Shown here piece by piece: positions 43,906 through 54,418 of a stretch of DNA of 64,000 nucleotides. Positions within the stretch are counted from its first letter, which is position 1; every line of letters begins with the position of its first letter. The position numbers were made by a program, and so were the translations under genes. Under the pieces are notes generated by a model. That model saw nothing but the letters and a program-made list of their open reading frames with translations. It ran no database searches and was not told the origin of the DNA. Origin of the DNA: Bathynomus jamesi (lineage: Eukaryota; Arthropoda; Malacostraca; Isopoda; Cirolanidae); contig JAJOZX010000484.1 of the NCBI GenBank assembly GCA_023014485.1, positions 372,001-436,000 of the forward strand. The letters run 5' to 3'.

Positions 43906-44765
43906 CAGTGGCGTATCAAGGGAGGGGCGAGAGGGGCGACCGCCCCGAGCGGCACTTCCCGAGAGGCGGCAAATTACTGTCAGGCGGGCGCAGTATGGAT
44001 CGTTTATTAGCAGAAATTGAAAAACGCACAGTTTGTCTTAAAAACATGAATGATCGCTTTGAATTTCTGTCTCCTTCGTACCTTTTGAATCAGTCCAAAG
44101 ATGAAGAAATTAATACCAAGGTCAATAATTTTTCTTCCATCTACAATGACATTAATCCAGGAAGCCTACTGGAAGAAATAAAGCGTTTGCGCAGACATTT
44201 GCTCAGTTTCGAAAGCATAAGCGTCGACGATGATCCAAAGAACTGGGATATGTTAAAACTACTTCAGTGGATCGTTAAATGGGATCTAGTGGAATCTTTG
44301 CCTCATATAACAATTGCCCTCCGGATCTGTCTAACTACATGCATGTCCGTGGCAAGTTGCGAACGAAGTTTCTCGAAACTGAAACTTATAAAAACTTACC
44401 TCAGGTCAACTATAAGTCAATCTAGACTGAGCAATTTGGCGATTATTTAAATTGAACGCGAAGTTGCAGAGACAATGGACATAGAAAAAATCATTCATGA
44501 ATTTTCTGTTAGGAAAGTCCGAAAATTTAACTAGGCATTATACATTATATAGTTATTGTTAAAATTATGTAGCATATTATGTACGGTACATTATGTAGTA
44601 TTGTTAAAATTGAAGTTGCTTTATTTAAGTTTTTCTTCCAATAAAAGTTTTGTTTAGAAGTGTATTTTTGTAAAGGAATTGTTTTTAAAATTGAAAATTG
44701 TTGCAAGGGGGGGGGCGGCGTTGGCATTTTCGCCCCGAGCGGCAAAAAGTATTGGTACTCCTCTG
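43906..44765 (+). mobile_element. hAT element 4, deletion derivative
   Basis: Left end CAGTGGCGTATCAAGG, right end (minus) CAGAGGAGTACCAATAC; both have CGCCCCGAGCGGCA a little further in. No 8-bp duplication is visible (AGTAGCTG versus AATACACT). Carries only the transposase C-terminus. Confidence 0.75.
43995..44534 (+). pseudogene. ZMYM1-type hAT transposase C-terminus
   Basis: MDRLLAEIEKRTVCLKNMND, FLSPSYLLNQSKDEEINTKV, then the dimerisation domain TTCMSVASCERSFSKLKLIK, TYLRSTISQSRLSNLAII. A TAA then interrupts, followed in frame by IEREVAETMDIEKIIHEFSV and KVRKFN to the natural stop. The ERSFS Glu is present; both catalytic Asp regions and the TTF finger are deleted. Confidence 0.85.
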
Positions 44766-44789
44766 AATACACTAACAGTAATTCAACTA

Positions 44790-44831
44790 TTTATAGTTGT
44801 TTCTTGGTCTTGGACCAAGAAACAACTATAA
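44790..44831. repeat. Perfect 19-bp-arm hairpin
   Basis: TTATAGTTGTTTCTTGGTC, TTG loop region, and exact complement. It lies at the 5' edge of the LINE remnant. Confidence 0.85.
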
Positions 44832-44909
44832 TTTAAATCTTGGATATAAGTAAGGCATATGATAGAGTGAACCACAATATTTTATTTAAAAAACTAGAGG
44901 ACAGGAAAG

Positions 44910-45195
44910 GGACCTTTTCCAGTTTGTGTACCGTTTTTCATATAATTTATTTTTGAGAATATTTTTGTTAAAACTAACGAAAATATCACGACTTAACCTA
45001 ACCAATTATCAAGGGCGTACAGTTGATCTATTATTAATTATAACATTGTTTGTTTCTGGAATAGTATTTACTAATAGATCAACTGTACGCTCTTGATAAT
45101 TGGTTAGGTTAAGTCGTGATATTTTCGTTAGTTTTAACAAAAATATTCTCAAAAATAAATTATATGAAGAACGGTACACAAACTGGAAAAGGTCC
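44910..45195. mobile_element. Foldback element with 8-bp target duplication
   Basis: Starts GGACCTTTTCCAGTTTGTGT and ends with its complement; arms ~120 bp around a short AT-rich centre (ATAACATTGTTTGTTTCTGG). CAGGAAAG flanks both sides (44902-44909, 45196-45203). Arms include AACGAAAATATCACGACTTA and AACCTAACCAATTATCAAGG. Confidence 0.9.
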
Positions 45196-45431
45196 CAGGA
45201 AAGTTCCTTTGTACATATTAAATATACTGAAATTTTGGTACACCCACCAATCTTTTACGGTTAGATGAGGCAATGTATTGTCTAAATGTTTTTGTTTCTT
45301 TTGCGGAATGAGGCAGGGCTCCTTGTTCTCTCCTCTGCTGTTTAATATGTATATTGAGGCTTTGTTTGCTTCACTTAAAGAGGCAAAAGCTTTAATCATT
45401 CAGCTGATATTAGTTTCAAAATAAGATGTGG

Positions 45432-45772
45432 ATACTTGTAGGTTATCTCCCCCCCCCCCCCCCCACACACACACCACACCACACCACCACCACCACCACC
45501 ACCACCAATTTTGACAGAATATTTTCGTTAAAACTAACGAAAATATCACGACTTAACCTAACCAATTATATTTATCAATGGCGTACAGTTGATCTATTAT
45601 TAATTATAACATTGTTTGTTCCTGGAATAGTATTTATTATTTACTAATAGATCAACTGTACGCCTTTGATAATTATATAATTGGTTACGTTAAGTCGTGA
45701 TATTTTCGTTAGTTTTAACGAAAATATTCTGTCAAAATTGGTGGTGGGGGGGATGGAGATAATCTACAAGTA
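45432..45772. repeat. Second foldback palindrome in the LINE remnant
   Basis: Outer arms ACTTGTAGGTTATCTCC and complement, C-run plus (CA)/(CCA)n on the left against GGTGGTGGGGGG on the right, then the same inner arms as 44910-45195 with an almost identical centre (TTGTTTGTTCCTGGAATAG). Confidence 0.85.
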
Positions 45773-46424
45773 CCGAAATGTGAACCAATAGAAGAAATAC
45801 AAGAATTTAAGTACAGTATTTGGGTCAAATTATCACCACCTTTTTGAGTGATGACTCAGACATAAGAAAAGAAAAAAGAAGCCTCTGTGCTAAAGCAAAC
45901 ATGACTATAATTAACTTCTGATCCTGTACAAGTGAAGCTAAAGACATTTTCCTTCGAACCTTTTGCACTAATATATATGGGCAGCAATGCCAGGTGAATT
46001 ATTAAAAAGGTTCTGCAAAACCCTAAAATTGCTTTATAAGAGATCTTTGAGAATTCTACATAAGTTACCCGTAAATGTTTGCTTACTACGATGTTTCGAG
46101 CCTCCCTGAAGTAGCAAGACGCGCTCAGTAGTCTCATGAAAAAGATTAAAAAATCAGCCAAAGCTATTTATCAGTCCCGCAATATGTCATACAAGCTATG
46201 GACTTTACGGTATAAAATGGTATGAAAACGTTTGTCTGTAGCTCCATTTAACTTCGACATTGCTACTTTCCATTTGTGTTTCTATTCTTTGTACTTGTAA
46301 TTTTAGTCTACTTTATTTTTTGTTTCAGTTTGTATTATTACTATTTGTCATATGGACTATTGGTCTGACAATAAACTTTTTCATTTCATTTCATTTCATT
46401 TCTTTTTATTTCATTTCATATATA

Positions 46425-48004
46425 CACCATCTGCCAAAAAAAAAGGGTTCACTCTAAAAACAGCCATGAAATCAACATTTATTAACCAATCATAATGAAA
46501 CTCATAAAGAGCAAAACTATGTAAACATTGTATATGTACACCAATTTTCAGATTATTATATTCAAAATTAATGATTTAATGAGGATTGTTTATGTTCAAC
46601 AAATTTTGTTGGTGAACATCGCTCCAGTTTTGAATTCTGAGAGTCCACAAAGGCGGTAAAACTTTGATAATAAAATTTTCATTCTCATTTTAGTTATAAA
46701 ATACATCATAAGATTTATAAAATATAGGAAATGCCTCCATTAAAAACCCATGAAAATAAAAAAAGGATTTTGAATTTCGGAACAAAACTTAAATCCTAAG
46801 TTTACAAAAGAAATCAAATTAACATTTTACTCTTTTGGAATTCCTATTAAAAAATTTGTTCAATGTCTTTCCCTTCTGTTTCAACAATTTTCTTTAGTCT
46901 TGGATGAAATTCATCAATGGTTCGATCGATCTGCTCCTGTGGTATCTCTTCCCACTTCTCCACAAGAAGCTGACGCAAGTGATCAACATTTCTCACCCTG
47001 CTCCTGTAAACTCTGTGCCAAATTTTCTCAGATTCCATAGTCAACAGGGTTCAAGTCAGGACTGTTAGGTGGCCAATTTTGGGGTTCAAGTAATTCTGGG
47101 ACATTATTTTTTAAGTATTCCACGGTTGCTATTGCTGTATGGGACGTTGTTCCGTCTTGCTGAAAAAGATAATAACGACCGTTGGCCAGATTTTGCATGT
47201 CGGGAAGCATGTTTCGCAGCAGAGAATTTCGATAGTACTTGGCATTGACTTTTACACCAGGCTCAATAAAATGAATGGATGTTTTTCCTAACTTTGATAT
47301 GCCAACTGACACCATGACACTAGCTGAGAAATGACTTCTGGTTGCAAACAGTCTGCTATCAGATATTTCATTCTTACATTGGACGTGCGAGTAAACGCTG
47401 TCATTTTAACTGTTCCGAGGTAGCTAGTTTCTCACTCTTTTGATATGCGAGCTGGTATCATATGGGTTCCTGGCTAGTTTTCCTGACTTAATATACGTTC
47501 TTCGACGTCGTCAATATTGTCTTGTATACGAACATTTTATGGTCGCCCACTTCCCTCTCTTCTTTTGATATCCCCAGTCTCGTCAATTTTCTTTAGTAGT
47601 TTTCCCAAACCACCAAGAGTCCATCCTTTGTTGGTGAGTTCGGAGAGTAGTTTCGTTCGTCCATATCCCTTTTCTAGTCTATAATGCTTAATTTTAATCT
47701 TATCTTCTTCTGAAAATGGCATATTCACTATATTTTATAACCCTGAAAAAAAAAATCGTATATTAGAATTTACAAAAGTGAAAATGGAAATAAAAGATTA
47801 TTAATTAGTTTGTCGAGCATCAGTTGTAGTATTATTAGCGAAATATTTAATAACTCTTTATTTTTGATAGCTTCGAACTGAAATTTGGTTTACGGGTAGA
47901 TGTTTTATGTATCTTTTACGTATATAAGTTTCATACTGATTGTTTAAAAAATATTGATTCCATGGGTGTTTTTAGAGTGAACCCTATTTTTTTGGCAGAC
48001 GGTG
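46425..48004 (-). mobile_element. Mariner-like element 4
   Basis: Ends CACCATCTGCCAAAAAAAAA and (minus) CACCGTCTGCCAAAAAAATA, with shared GGGTTCACTCTAAAAACA inside; TA on both sides (46423-46424, 48005-48006). 1580 bp. Confidence 0.88.
46847..47728 (-). pseudogene. Mariner-like transposase, degraded
   Basis: N-terminus MPFSEEDKIKIKHYRLEKGY, LLKKIDETGDIKRREGSGRP (helix-turn-helix, GRP hook). After a decayed middle (no clear first Asp) comes FIEPGVKVNAKYYRNSLLRN, LFQQDGTTSHTAIATVEYLK (second Asp), QNWPPNSPDLNPVDYGI (third Asp), then after a frameshift RNVDHLRQLLVEKWEEIPQE. Only ~32 residues separate the last two Asp, so a different lineage from elements 1 and 3. Confidence 0.83.
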
Positions 48005-48041
48005 TATAATGTCTGCCAATAAACCTTTTCATTTTTCGTTT

Positions 48042-48043
48042 TC

Positions 48044-48085
<42 letters not shown>
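48042..48085. repeat. (ATA)n microsatellite
   Basis: About 14 ATA units. It is followed by a purine-rich stretch (GAAAGTGAAAAAGAAAAC) whose inverted partner lies at about 52525-52610, on the far side of hAT element 3. Confidence 0.95.
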
Positions 48086-48086
<1 letters not shown>

Positions 48087-48725
48087 GTGAAAGTGAAAAA
48101 GAAAACTTTTATTATAAGGGAAAGAAAAGTAAAAGTTAAAAAGGTTTTGAAAAAGGAAAAATTGTACCAGTTCAGCGGATAAAAACAAAATCCGGAACAA
48201 CAAAGAGAAGATCAGCACAGCCAAAATGCATCAAAACACCACACCACGAGTATCCCACCGCCTAGCCCTCCCACTAGGCAGTGGTGAGTGTCAAGTGGAT
48301 AAATCATCAAACCCAGTGGCGGATTTAAGGTGCGCGGGGCCCTAGGCCGGTTGGAGTGCGGGGCCCCAAACTACGCAAAGCTAGCTTAATTAACTGAAAT
48401 GAAGATTTACACCCCCATCCCCCAGTGGTGACCTTACGGGGCCCTCAAATCAATGGGCGAGCGAAGCGTTAAAATAAATTTACTTTTTAAACAATATTCA
48501 ATTTATTGATAAATAATTAATTAGCCAAATGACCATTTCATAGTTGAACATTACACATTTGTTTTTTTGAAGCTTAACAATAAAAAATAACTATAATAAT
48601 ACACCATTAACAAAAAATAACTATAATAATACACCATTAACTAAAGAGAATACCACTTGACTGACATGCAAATGATGCAATGAGTGGGTTTTGTTTATTG
48701 CAGGCAATTTGTACGGTACACTTAA

Positions 48726-49346
48726 CTATTTCTCAGTCAAAAAAGATTTTTTTCTAGCCTTCTTACTTGCAAACTGTTTGATGACATCAGTAAAATCAAG
48801 AACAGTTGTAGCAATATCTCTGCCAGTGTGGCTTAGCATGGGAATAAACTGCAAAAACCTTTCAACTGGACCTGTAGTAGGCAGTACATAGCGGATTGTA
48901 AAAGTAAGTTGATCCATGTGTGAAATATCAGGTGTGGAGTCAACAGAAATTGAGAAGTACTTTGCTGTTTTTACTTCATCTGTTATTGAGGACATAACCT
49001 TTTCTGCCATTATTCCAATGACTTCCTCAGAAATGACATGGGACAAGTAGGAAGTATGACCACTACCTTTGTTTGCGTGTTTCTTGATATGTGCTGCCAA
49101 GAAACTGTCGTATGTGCTCAGCAGCTCTAGAATCCCAAGATAGTTTCCATTGTGTACTGATCCAATTACTTCATCTTTACCTCGAATGGCTAGCCCGCGT
49201 TCGCAAAGTAGCTTTAAAACATCTACACACCTCCTCAATACTGCTTGCCAGTACTCGCATTCACTTTCATATTGTTGTACTAGATTAGAGTCAATATGGG
49301 CACCCGCAGTCTTTCGATATATCATTTCGACCATACTTTTCCTGTG
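48726..49346 (-). pseudogene. hAT element 3 transposase, central part after the CR1 insertion
   Basis: Continues the hAT protein: RKSMVEMIYRKTAGAHIDSN, ECEYWQAVLRRCVDVLKLLC, RGKDEVIGSVHNGNYLGILE, AAHIKKHANKGSGHTSYLSH, YFSISVDSTPDISHMDQLTF (first catalytic Asp), GPVERFLQFIPMLSHTG. It stops after FASKKARKKSFLTEK, and the second Asp, CxxH block and dimerisation domain are missing. About 17 codons of the finger region expected between the two halves are absent at the CR1 insertion site. Confidence 0.85.
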
Positions 49347-51238
49347 CTATAATGTTATAATGTTATAATGTTTCAGACCAACAAAGACCCTAGGATCCAC
49401 TCATGGCTGGTCTACCTAACTGTGTTCGTAATCGTGTATTGTGTATACACATACGAGGAAAAGTGTAGGTGTGGCTGTAAAGACTGTACAGTAATGTAGA
49501 AATGTGTGTGCACCCATTATGGGTCTCCCATTTAAAGGTGTTTGTGGGGCAAGTGAAGATCATGAGTTTTTCAATACCTCACAGTACTATGGGGGGCACC
49601 GCTCGGCAGAGGAATCTCTTTAAATGGGGTGTGTAAGGACAGAGAGTATCCCCTAACCCAAGACGCTGCCTCCCTATATCCCACAACACTTGTGTTGAGC
49701 TGTGGGATCTATCCCCACAAAGCCTTAATTTTACTACCTTAAACTATACCCTTTCTATCAACATGCGCGTCCAATCGATTCTTAAACATGTTTATAGACG
49801 TGCTACTAATTACTTCTACCGGCAAACTATTCCAGCTATTTACTATTCTATGCGTAAAAAAGTTTTTCGCAACTGCTGTCTCGAACCTTCTACTTGTCAA
49901 CTTACACCCGTTATTTCTAGTCCTATTATATTGAGATATTTCGAAAAAGCTATCTCTATCTACGTTATCAAACCCATTCATAATTTTGAAAACCTGGATT
50001 AGATCACCCCTTAACCTCCTAGTCTCGAGTGTAGTCAATTGTAACTCTTTAAGCCTATCTTCGTACGACTTTGACCTAAGAGACGGAATCATCTTAGTTG
50101 CTCGTCTTTGAACTCTTTCGATTTTGTCTATATCTTTGCGCATATGCGGATTCCAAAATTGGACCGCGTACTCCAAATGGGGTCTAACTAATGATTTATA
50201 AAGAGGAACTATAATATCGCGCGATTTGTACTCAAAATTTCGAGCTATAAAACCTAACACTTTGTTCGCCTTATTGACCGCCGCTGTACTTTGTTTCGCT
50301 ACTTTTAAATCACCAGTGACTATAACTCCTAAATCTTTTTCCTGCTCTACGCTTGTTAAATCTTTCCCTGACATACTATACGCAAAATTACCGTTACGCG
50401 AACCTATATGCATAATTTTGCACTTATCCACGTTAAATCTCATTTGCCATGTGACTGACCAATCAACGATTTTATTCAGATCTTCCTGAATTTTACCTCT
50501 ATCTTCGTCATTAATCGCCCTACCACCCAGCTTCGTGTCATCCGCAAACTTTGAAACTGTACTGACTAGGCCGACATCTAAATCGTTAATATATATAAGA
50601 AAAAGCAAGGGGCCCAATACAGAACCCTGAGGAACGCCACTCGCTACATTAGCCCAACACGACTCCGCTCCATCAACGACCACCCTCTGTTTCCTGCCTC
50701 GCAACCATTCTTCTAGCCAATTTATTACTACACCCCTGATTCCATGAGCCTTAGTTTTTTCAATCAGTCTTTTGTGCGGCACGGTGTCAAACGCTTTTTG
50801 AAAATCTAAATACACTACATCAACCGCCCGATGTCTATCGTAAACGTTAACCACGCTTTGGAAAAATTCTAAAAGATTAGTTAAGCAAGATTTGTTTCGC
50901 CTAAAACCGTGCTGCGTATTTCTGACCAGATTATGCACTTCTAAGTGTTCGACTATACGATCCCTAATTATTGATTCCAGTAGCTTACCTACAACAGACG
51001 TTAAACTGATTGGCCTATAATTTCCCGCCGCACCTTTATCGCCTTTCTTAAAGATAGGTGTTACGTTCGCTAACTTGAAATTATCTGGTACGCACCCCTC
51101 AGAAATAGACGCATTAAAAAACTTTGTTAGCGGCACAACAATGCTATCTTTTAATTCTTTTAGTTGTATGGGATATATGGAATCCGGACCCGGTGATTTA
51201 CGCGTTTTCATTTTATCAATATAGCGCATTACTTCCCC
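49347..51238 (-). mobile_element. CR1-B copy 2, 5'-truncated, inserted in hAT element 3
   Basis: 3' end is at 49347-49370 with three tandem ATTATAAC-type 8-mers; 3' UTR 49371-49738 parallels copy 1 at 19240-19400 with extra sequence. The 5' truncation is at GAAGTAATGCGC (51238). At the 5' junction the hAT word TTCACAACTGG appears twice in a row. Confidence 0.9.
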
Positions 51239-51868
51239 AGTTGTGAAGCCAGTTGTGAATGAGCTTTCCACCTTTGACATAAGCTTGCAAGCAAAACAAT
51301 ACACTTTACCAGTTGTTTTAGAGTAACAGAGCCATTTAAGATTAATTTCTTGGCCAGATAATGAATGAGTTCGAGTGAATAATGTCTTTGTACAATGACG
51401 GGTTCTGTTTAGCTGTTTCACAGCTGACTCTTTGAAGTCACCATCACAGTGTCGACATTCTGCGCTTCCCTTTTTCAACCAATAGTCACACACATTTTCA
51501 GTAATTATTTTAGGCCATAATCCAAGATCCGTTTCAAATCCTTGTTCAGTACCGGTATTCATAACTTTCACTTCCTCTTGTGTCTCCTCACTGTCACTGT
51601 GTTCAGGTTCAATTGCGCTAACTACACTAGGTTCAGTACTAGTTGTGGCTTCTCCAGTTGTTTCAGGCGTAATTGGTGTTTCTACTGATTCAGATTCAGT
51701 TTGAGTTTGTGATTTTGCAGATTCAGATACTGTTGGATATGTCAACCATTGAGTTATTTTTGGTAGTTTTTTTACTCTTTGGTTTACGTCTGCCTTTTCT
51801 TGTCGTTTAACAGAGCCAGCTTTATACTTCCTCCCTTGATCACGATCACGACTTGTTGATTTCTCCAT
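49739..51868 (-). CDS. Chimeric open frame: hAT zinc finger fused to CR1-B reverse transcriptase
   Basis: 709 codons without a stop. Residues 1-210 are hAT: basic start MEKSTSRDRDQGRKYK, a Thr/Ser/Glu-rich linker (~45-100), then the TTF-type finger (DLGLWPKIITENVCDYWLKK, ECRHCDGDF, WLCYSKTTGKVYCFACKLMS). Residues 211-709 are CR1-B: EVMRYIDKMKTRKSPGPDSI, TPIFKKGDKGAAGNYRPISL, motif A VVYLDFQKAFDTVPH (~351-364), motif B ASGVPQGSVLGPLLFLIYIN (~408-427), motif C KFADDTKL (~439-446), thumb to AHVDRKGIV. All RT catalytic Asp are present. Endonuclease absent. The fusion arises from truncated insertion; whether it is expressed is unknown. Confidence 0.85.
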   Translation of the reverse strand: MEKSTSRDRDQGRKYKAGSVKRQEKADVNQRVKKLPKITQWLTYPTVSESAKSQTQTESESVETPITPETTGEATTSTEPSVVSAIEPEHSDSEETQEEVKVMNTGTEQGFETDLGLWPKIITENVCDYWLKKGSAECRHCDGDFKESAVKQLNRTRHCTKTLFTRTHSLSGQEINLKWLCYSKTTGKVYCFACKLMSKVESSFTTGFTTGEVMRYIDKMKTRKSPGPDSIYPIQLKELKDSIVVPLTKFFNASISEGCVPDNFKLANVTPIFKKGDKGAAGNYRPISLTSVVGKLLESIIRDRIVEHLEVHNLVRNTQHGFRRNKSCLTNLLEFFQSVVNVYDRHRAVDVVYLDFQKAFDTVPHKRLIEKTKAHGIRGVVINWLEEWLRGRKQRVVVDGAESCWANVASGVPQGSVLGPLLFLIYINDLDVGLVSTVSKFADDTKLGGRAINDEDRGKIQEDLNKIVDWSVTWQMRFNVDKCKIMHIGSRNGNFAYSMSGKDLTSVEQEKDLGVIVTGDLKVAKQSTAAVNKANKVLGFIARNFEYKSRDIIVPLYKSLVRPHLEYAVQFWNPHMRKDIDKIERVQRRATKMIPSLRSKSYEDRLKELQLTTLETRRLRGDLIQVFKIMNGFDNVDRDSFFEISQYNRTRNNGCKLTSRRFETAVAKNFFTHRIVNSWNSLPVEVISSTSINMFKNRLDAHVDRKGIV

Positions 51869-51899
51869 TGTGCCTCAGTGCAGCCTCACTGCCTTATCC

Positions 51900-52400
51900 T
51901 GAAACATAAAAACTTAAAAAAAAACTATTTACACTTGACCCTCGGTTTAGTATTAATTAATACAGTTTCATTAATTAATTAAATACAGACACTAAACAGT
52001 TGTTCGGGTGAAAAAGTCGCTTTATGGGAAAAGTCGCCAGCCCCCACCAGTGGCGACTTTTTCCTTAAATATGTATAAAATGTATTTATTATGAAATCTA
52101 AGCTAAACTGACCTAACCTAGCCTAAGTACGTTTCATATAAAAAAATTAATTACATTAATTTAACATTTTTCAACTTATTTATGTTATTATAAAGCTGAC
52201 TAAAACTCCCCCATCCCCATTTATTGACTGGCGACTTTTTCGAGATACGACTTTTACCATTACTTACCACTAAACACACTCACATGTGCACTCCACAGCG
52301 GCCTGAATAGAACTAAACTCCCGCCAGCAAAGAGAGTGATACCATAATTATCACTAATCATTAATCAATTGTATTATTTATAGTGGAATCCAACATTATA
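51900..52400. other. hAT element 3 5' region, no gene
   Basis: AT-rich sequence with GTCGCTTTATGGGAAAAG and CGACTTTTTC repeats, upstream of the transposase start; may hold the promoter. Confidence 0.45.
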
Positions 52401-52524
52401 ATTATATGTGAGGGCGCGGGGCCCTCACAGGCGCGGCCCCCCCCTAAATCTGCCACTGATCAAACCACACACCAACACCACTGACTACTTCAGACTTAGG
52501 ACTGTGTTGTCTGCCGGACTGGTG

Positions 52525-52730
52525 CAATTTTGTCTTTTTTTTTGTTAACTTTTTTAACTTTTATTTTTCTTTCCCTTTTTATCATATTTTTCCTTTTCAC
52601 TTTCATTTTTTATCACATATTTTAAAATACATTCTAGACACGTACTTTTCTTGCTCATGTTTCGTCGCCGAATTTACAGTTTTTAAGTTTTTAATCCTTT
52701 AACTTAATAGTTAAATACATTTAAACATAC

Positions 52731-52764
<34 letters not shown>
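52525..52764. repeat. Pyrimidine-rich inverted partner of 48086-48170, then (TA)n
   Basis: TTTAACTTTTATTTTTCTTT pairs roughly with AAAGAAAAGTAAAAGTTAAA left of hAT element 3, so that hAT landed in an older inverted repeat. (TA)n at 52733-52764. Confidence 0.55.
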
Positions 52765-52765
<1 letters not shown>

Positions 52766-52909
52766 TCTGTTTCTACGCGTTGAAATAATTATGAACGAAA
52801 GGCGTCCTAGTCGTGGGAGTGGGGGTGGGTTAAGTGAGTGCTGCAATATTAGAAATTCGTGAAAAAGGATGCTATCCCTTTATAAATACATTTAAACATA
52901 TAAACTCAC

Positions 52910-53160
52910 GTCGTGTAGTTATTAGTTGCCAGTTGGCACTATCATAAGACACCTTACTATAACTTGGGCGACTCAATGAGAAATTTTCAGTGCCACTTAT
53001 GAAATCGTGCCAATATGAGTAGTTATGATAATCGTACCTTCCCAAAGTGGTCCGGTACTGATAGTGAAAAATTTCTTCCACCCTTGCCCACAGTCTCCCT
53101 TGAAAAATGTTTGGTTCCTCTGGTCCGAAAGGTACGTCATCGGTAAGTGGAACCTTATTA
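52910..53160 (-). CDS. Possible host exon, function unknown
   Basis: The minus strand is open for ~85 codons: KVPLTDDVPFGPEEPNIFQG, RLWARVEEIFHYQYRTTLGR, YDYHNYSYWHDFISGTENFS, SLSRPSYSKVSYDSANWQLI. It ends TACACGAC then GTGAGT, a donor. There is no ATG at the left of the frame, which suits an internal exon, but the AG before GTTCCACTT has a poor pyrimidine tract. Aromatic-rich composition (Tyr, Trp, Phe) looks like protein rather than chance. I do not recognise it, and it could be a spurious frame. Confidence 0.3.
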
Positions 53161-53192
53161 CACAAGTCTCACGCGGATCTCCGTGGCAGAAT

Positions 53193-53220
53193 ATGAGAGA
53201 GAGAGAGAGAGAGAGAGACT
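53193..53220. repeat. (GA)n microsatellite
   Basis: Pure GA run just upstream of the candidate exon. Confidence 0.95.
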
Positions 53221-53324
53221 GTGTGGGTGAAGAGGAACGGTGAGAGAGTGCGACAGGGAGTGAAGTTTATGTGTTTGTGCGTGAAACAGAGGGAGAGTAA
53301 ACAACAAGCAAAAAAAAATAAAAA

Positions 53325-53380
53325 TAAAATAATATATATATATATATATATAAAGTAATATAGTATACGCACGGTCATTG

Positions 53381-53435
<55 letters not shown>
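53325..53435. repeat. (TA)n tracts
   Basis: Two TA runs (about 53332-53351 and 53389-53435) separated by unique sequence. Confidence 0.95.
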
Positions 53436-53440
<5 letters not shown>

Positions 53441-53441
53441 T

Positions 53442-53530
53442 TAGGGCTGTCACATTCATCGACCATTTCATGAGTCGGCGATTAATGTTTTCGCTCGCCG
53501 AATCGGTATATTGGTTGACTCATTCTGGTA
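53442..53530. mobile_element. Possible hAT MITE left end
   Basis: TAGGGCTGTCACATTCATCG followed by GTCGGCGATTAA-type sequence resembles hAT MITE termini. No right end found. 53530-54147 otherwise holds no recognisable gene. Confidence 0.35.
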
Positions 53531-54418
53531 GGTGGAAAACAGCTGTCAAAATGTATCACTAATTATGTGGTATTGAATAGTGACTGCTTTTTTCTTAGTA
53601 GTTATTTACATGCATTCTATAATTTTAGTTCTGTACTTTGTTATATTCAGACGTTATAATTACACAATTTCAACCCATTAATTTACCAATTAATCGATTA
53701 ATTGTATTTAAGTTAATCAATTAAAAGAAAAAAGTTGATAGACAATCCGAATAGATACGATATTGGATTTTTGTTATTTTCAAACAAATGTTGAGGACCA
53801 CCGTGCACCCACCCACCTACAGCATCTTCATTCGGGATGTCTGACAAAGGAGAAAGTTACATTCTGTTCTCGATCTCGTAACCTACTATATAAAGCGATC
53901 AAGGACTCGGGTAAACAATTTATAGAGCCCATTTATCAATGGTTTCGATTAACTACTTTCCAGATTTATCAATATTTTCGGTAGGTATTAAACAATTTTG
54001 GCCCTTATTTGCTAAGTGAGTTTTTAATCTTTGTTTTCAATTCTCGCTCTTAGCAATGAGGCAAAATATTACTGTTTTATCCTCTTAATACGTTTTAATT
54101 TTGTTCTTGAAGTTAGGGACAAAATTTGGAAGTATATTTTTGGTATTATTATAGTATTACACCCGTCTAACGTCCAGCAATTATTATATATTCATTAGGT
54201 AGATGTTTTAATTCTAAGACACTTTTCTTCTATAGCGTTTCCGTCGCAAATGCTTCGTTTTCGAGATATAAACGTTTTTTTGGTGTGTATCTAGTGTGTG
54301 TTCGTACGTTCGTTTGTGTGTTCGTACGTTCGTTTGTGTGTTCGTTTGTGTTGCCGTCACATGTCTGCCCAATCACTGCGCTCCATCCATTTCGAATTTT
54401 AATTAGTTTGCTACCGGA

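Larger units (their letters stand above)
44835..46420 (+). pseudogene. LINE reverse-transcriptase remnant (LINE-C), split by two palindromes
   Basis: Motif A LDISKAYDRVNHNILFKKLE (44840-44905), then after a palindrome MRQGSLFSPLLFNMYIEALF (motif B, ~45310-45370), after a second palindrome EEIQEFKY, DIRKEKRSLCAKANMTIINF and a C-terminal CTSEAKDIFLRTFCTNIYG, RSLRILHKLPVNVCLLR in mixed frames. 3' tail GACAATAAACTTTTTCATTT with (CATTT)n at 46378-46412. Motif C is not found (lost near the second palindrome). Clade not determined; 5'-truncated and inactive. Confidence 0.75.
48314..52458 (-). mobile_element. hAT element 3 carrying a CR1-B insertion
   Basis: Ends CAGTGGCGGATTTAAGG and (minus) CAGTGGCAGATTTAGGG, with GCGGGGCCC blocks just inside, and a perfect ATCAAACC duplication (48306-48313, 52459-52466). 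Encodes the front part of a TTF-finger hAT transposase; the catalytic C-terminal part is deleted. Confidence 0.94.

Noticed and set aside
43898..44773. 8-bp duplication for hAT element 4
   Set aside because: The flanks AGTAGCTG and AATACACT do not match, so the ends may have decayed or one boundary may be misjudged.
44900..45760. Series of inverted repeats that might be read as a CRISPR-like or regulatory array
   Set aside because: They are foldback elements with target duplications or complementary arms of hundreds of bases; no regular short repeat with unique spacers exists, and the DNA is eukaryotic.
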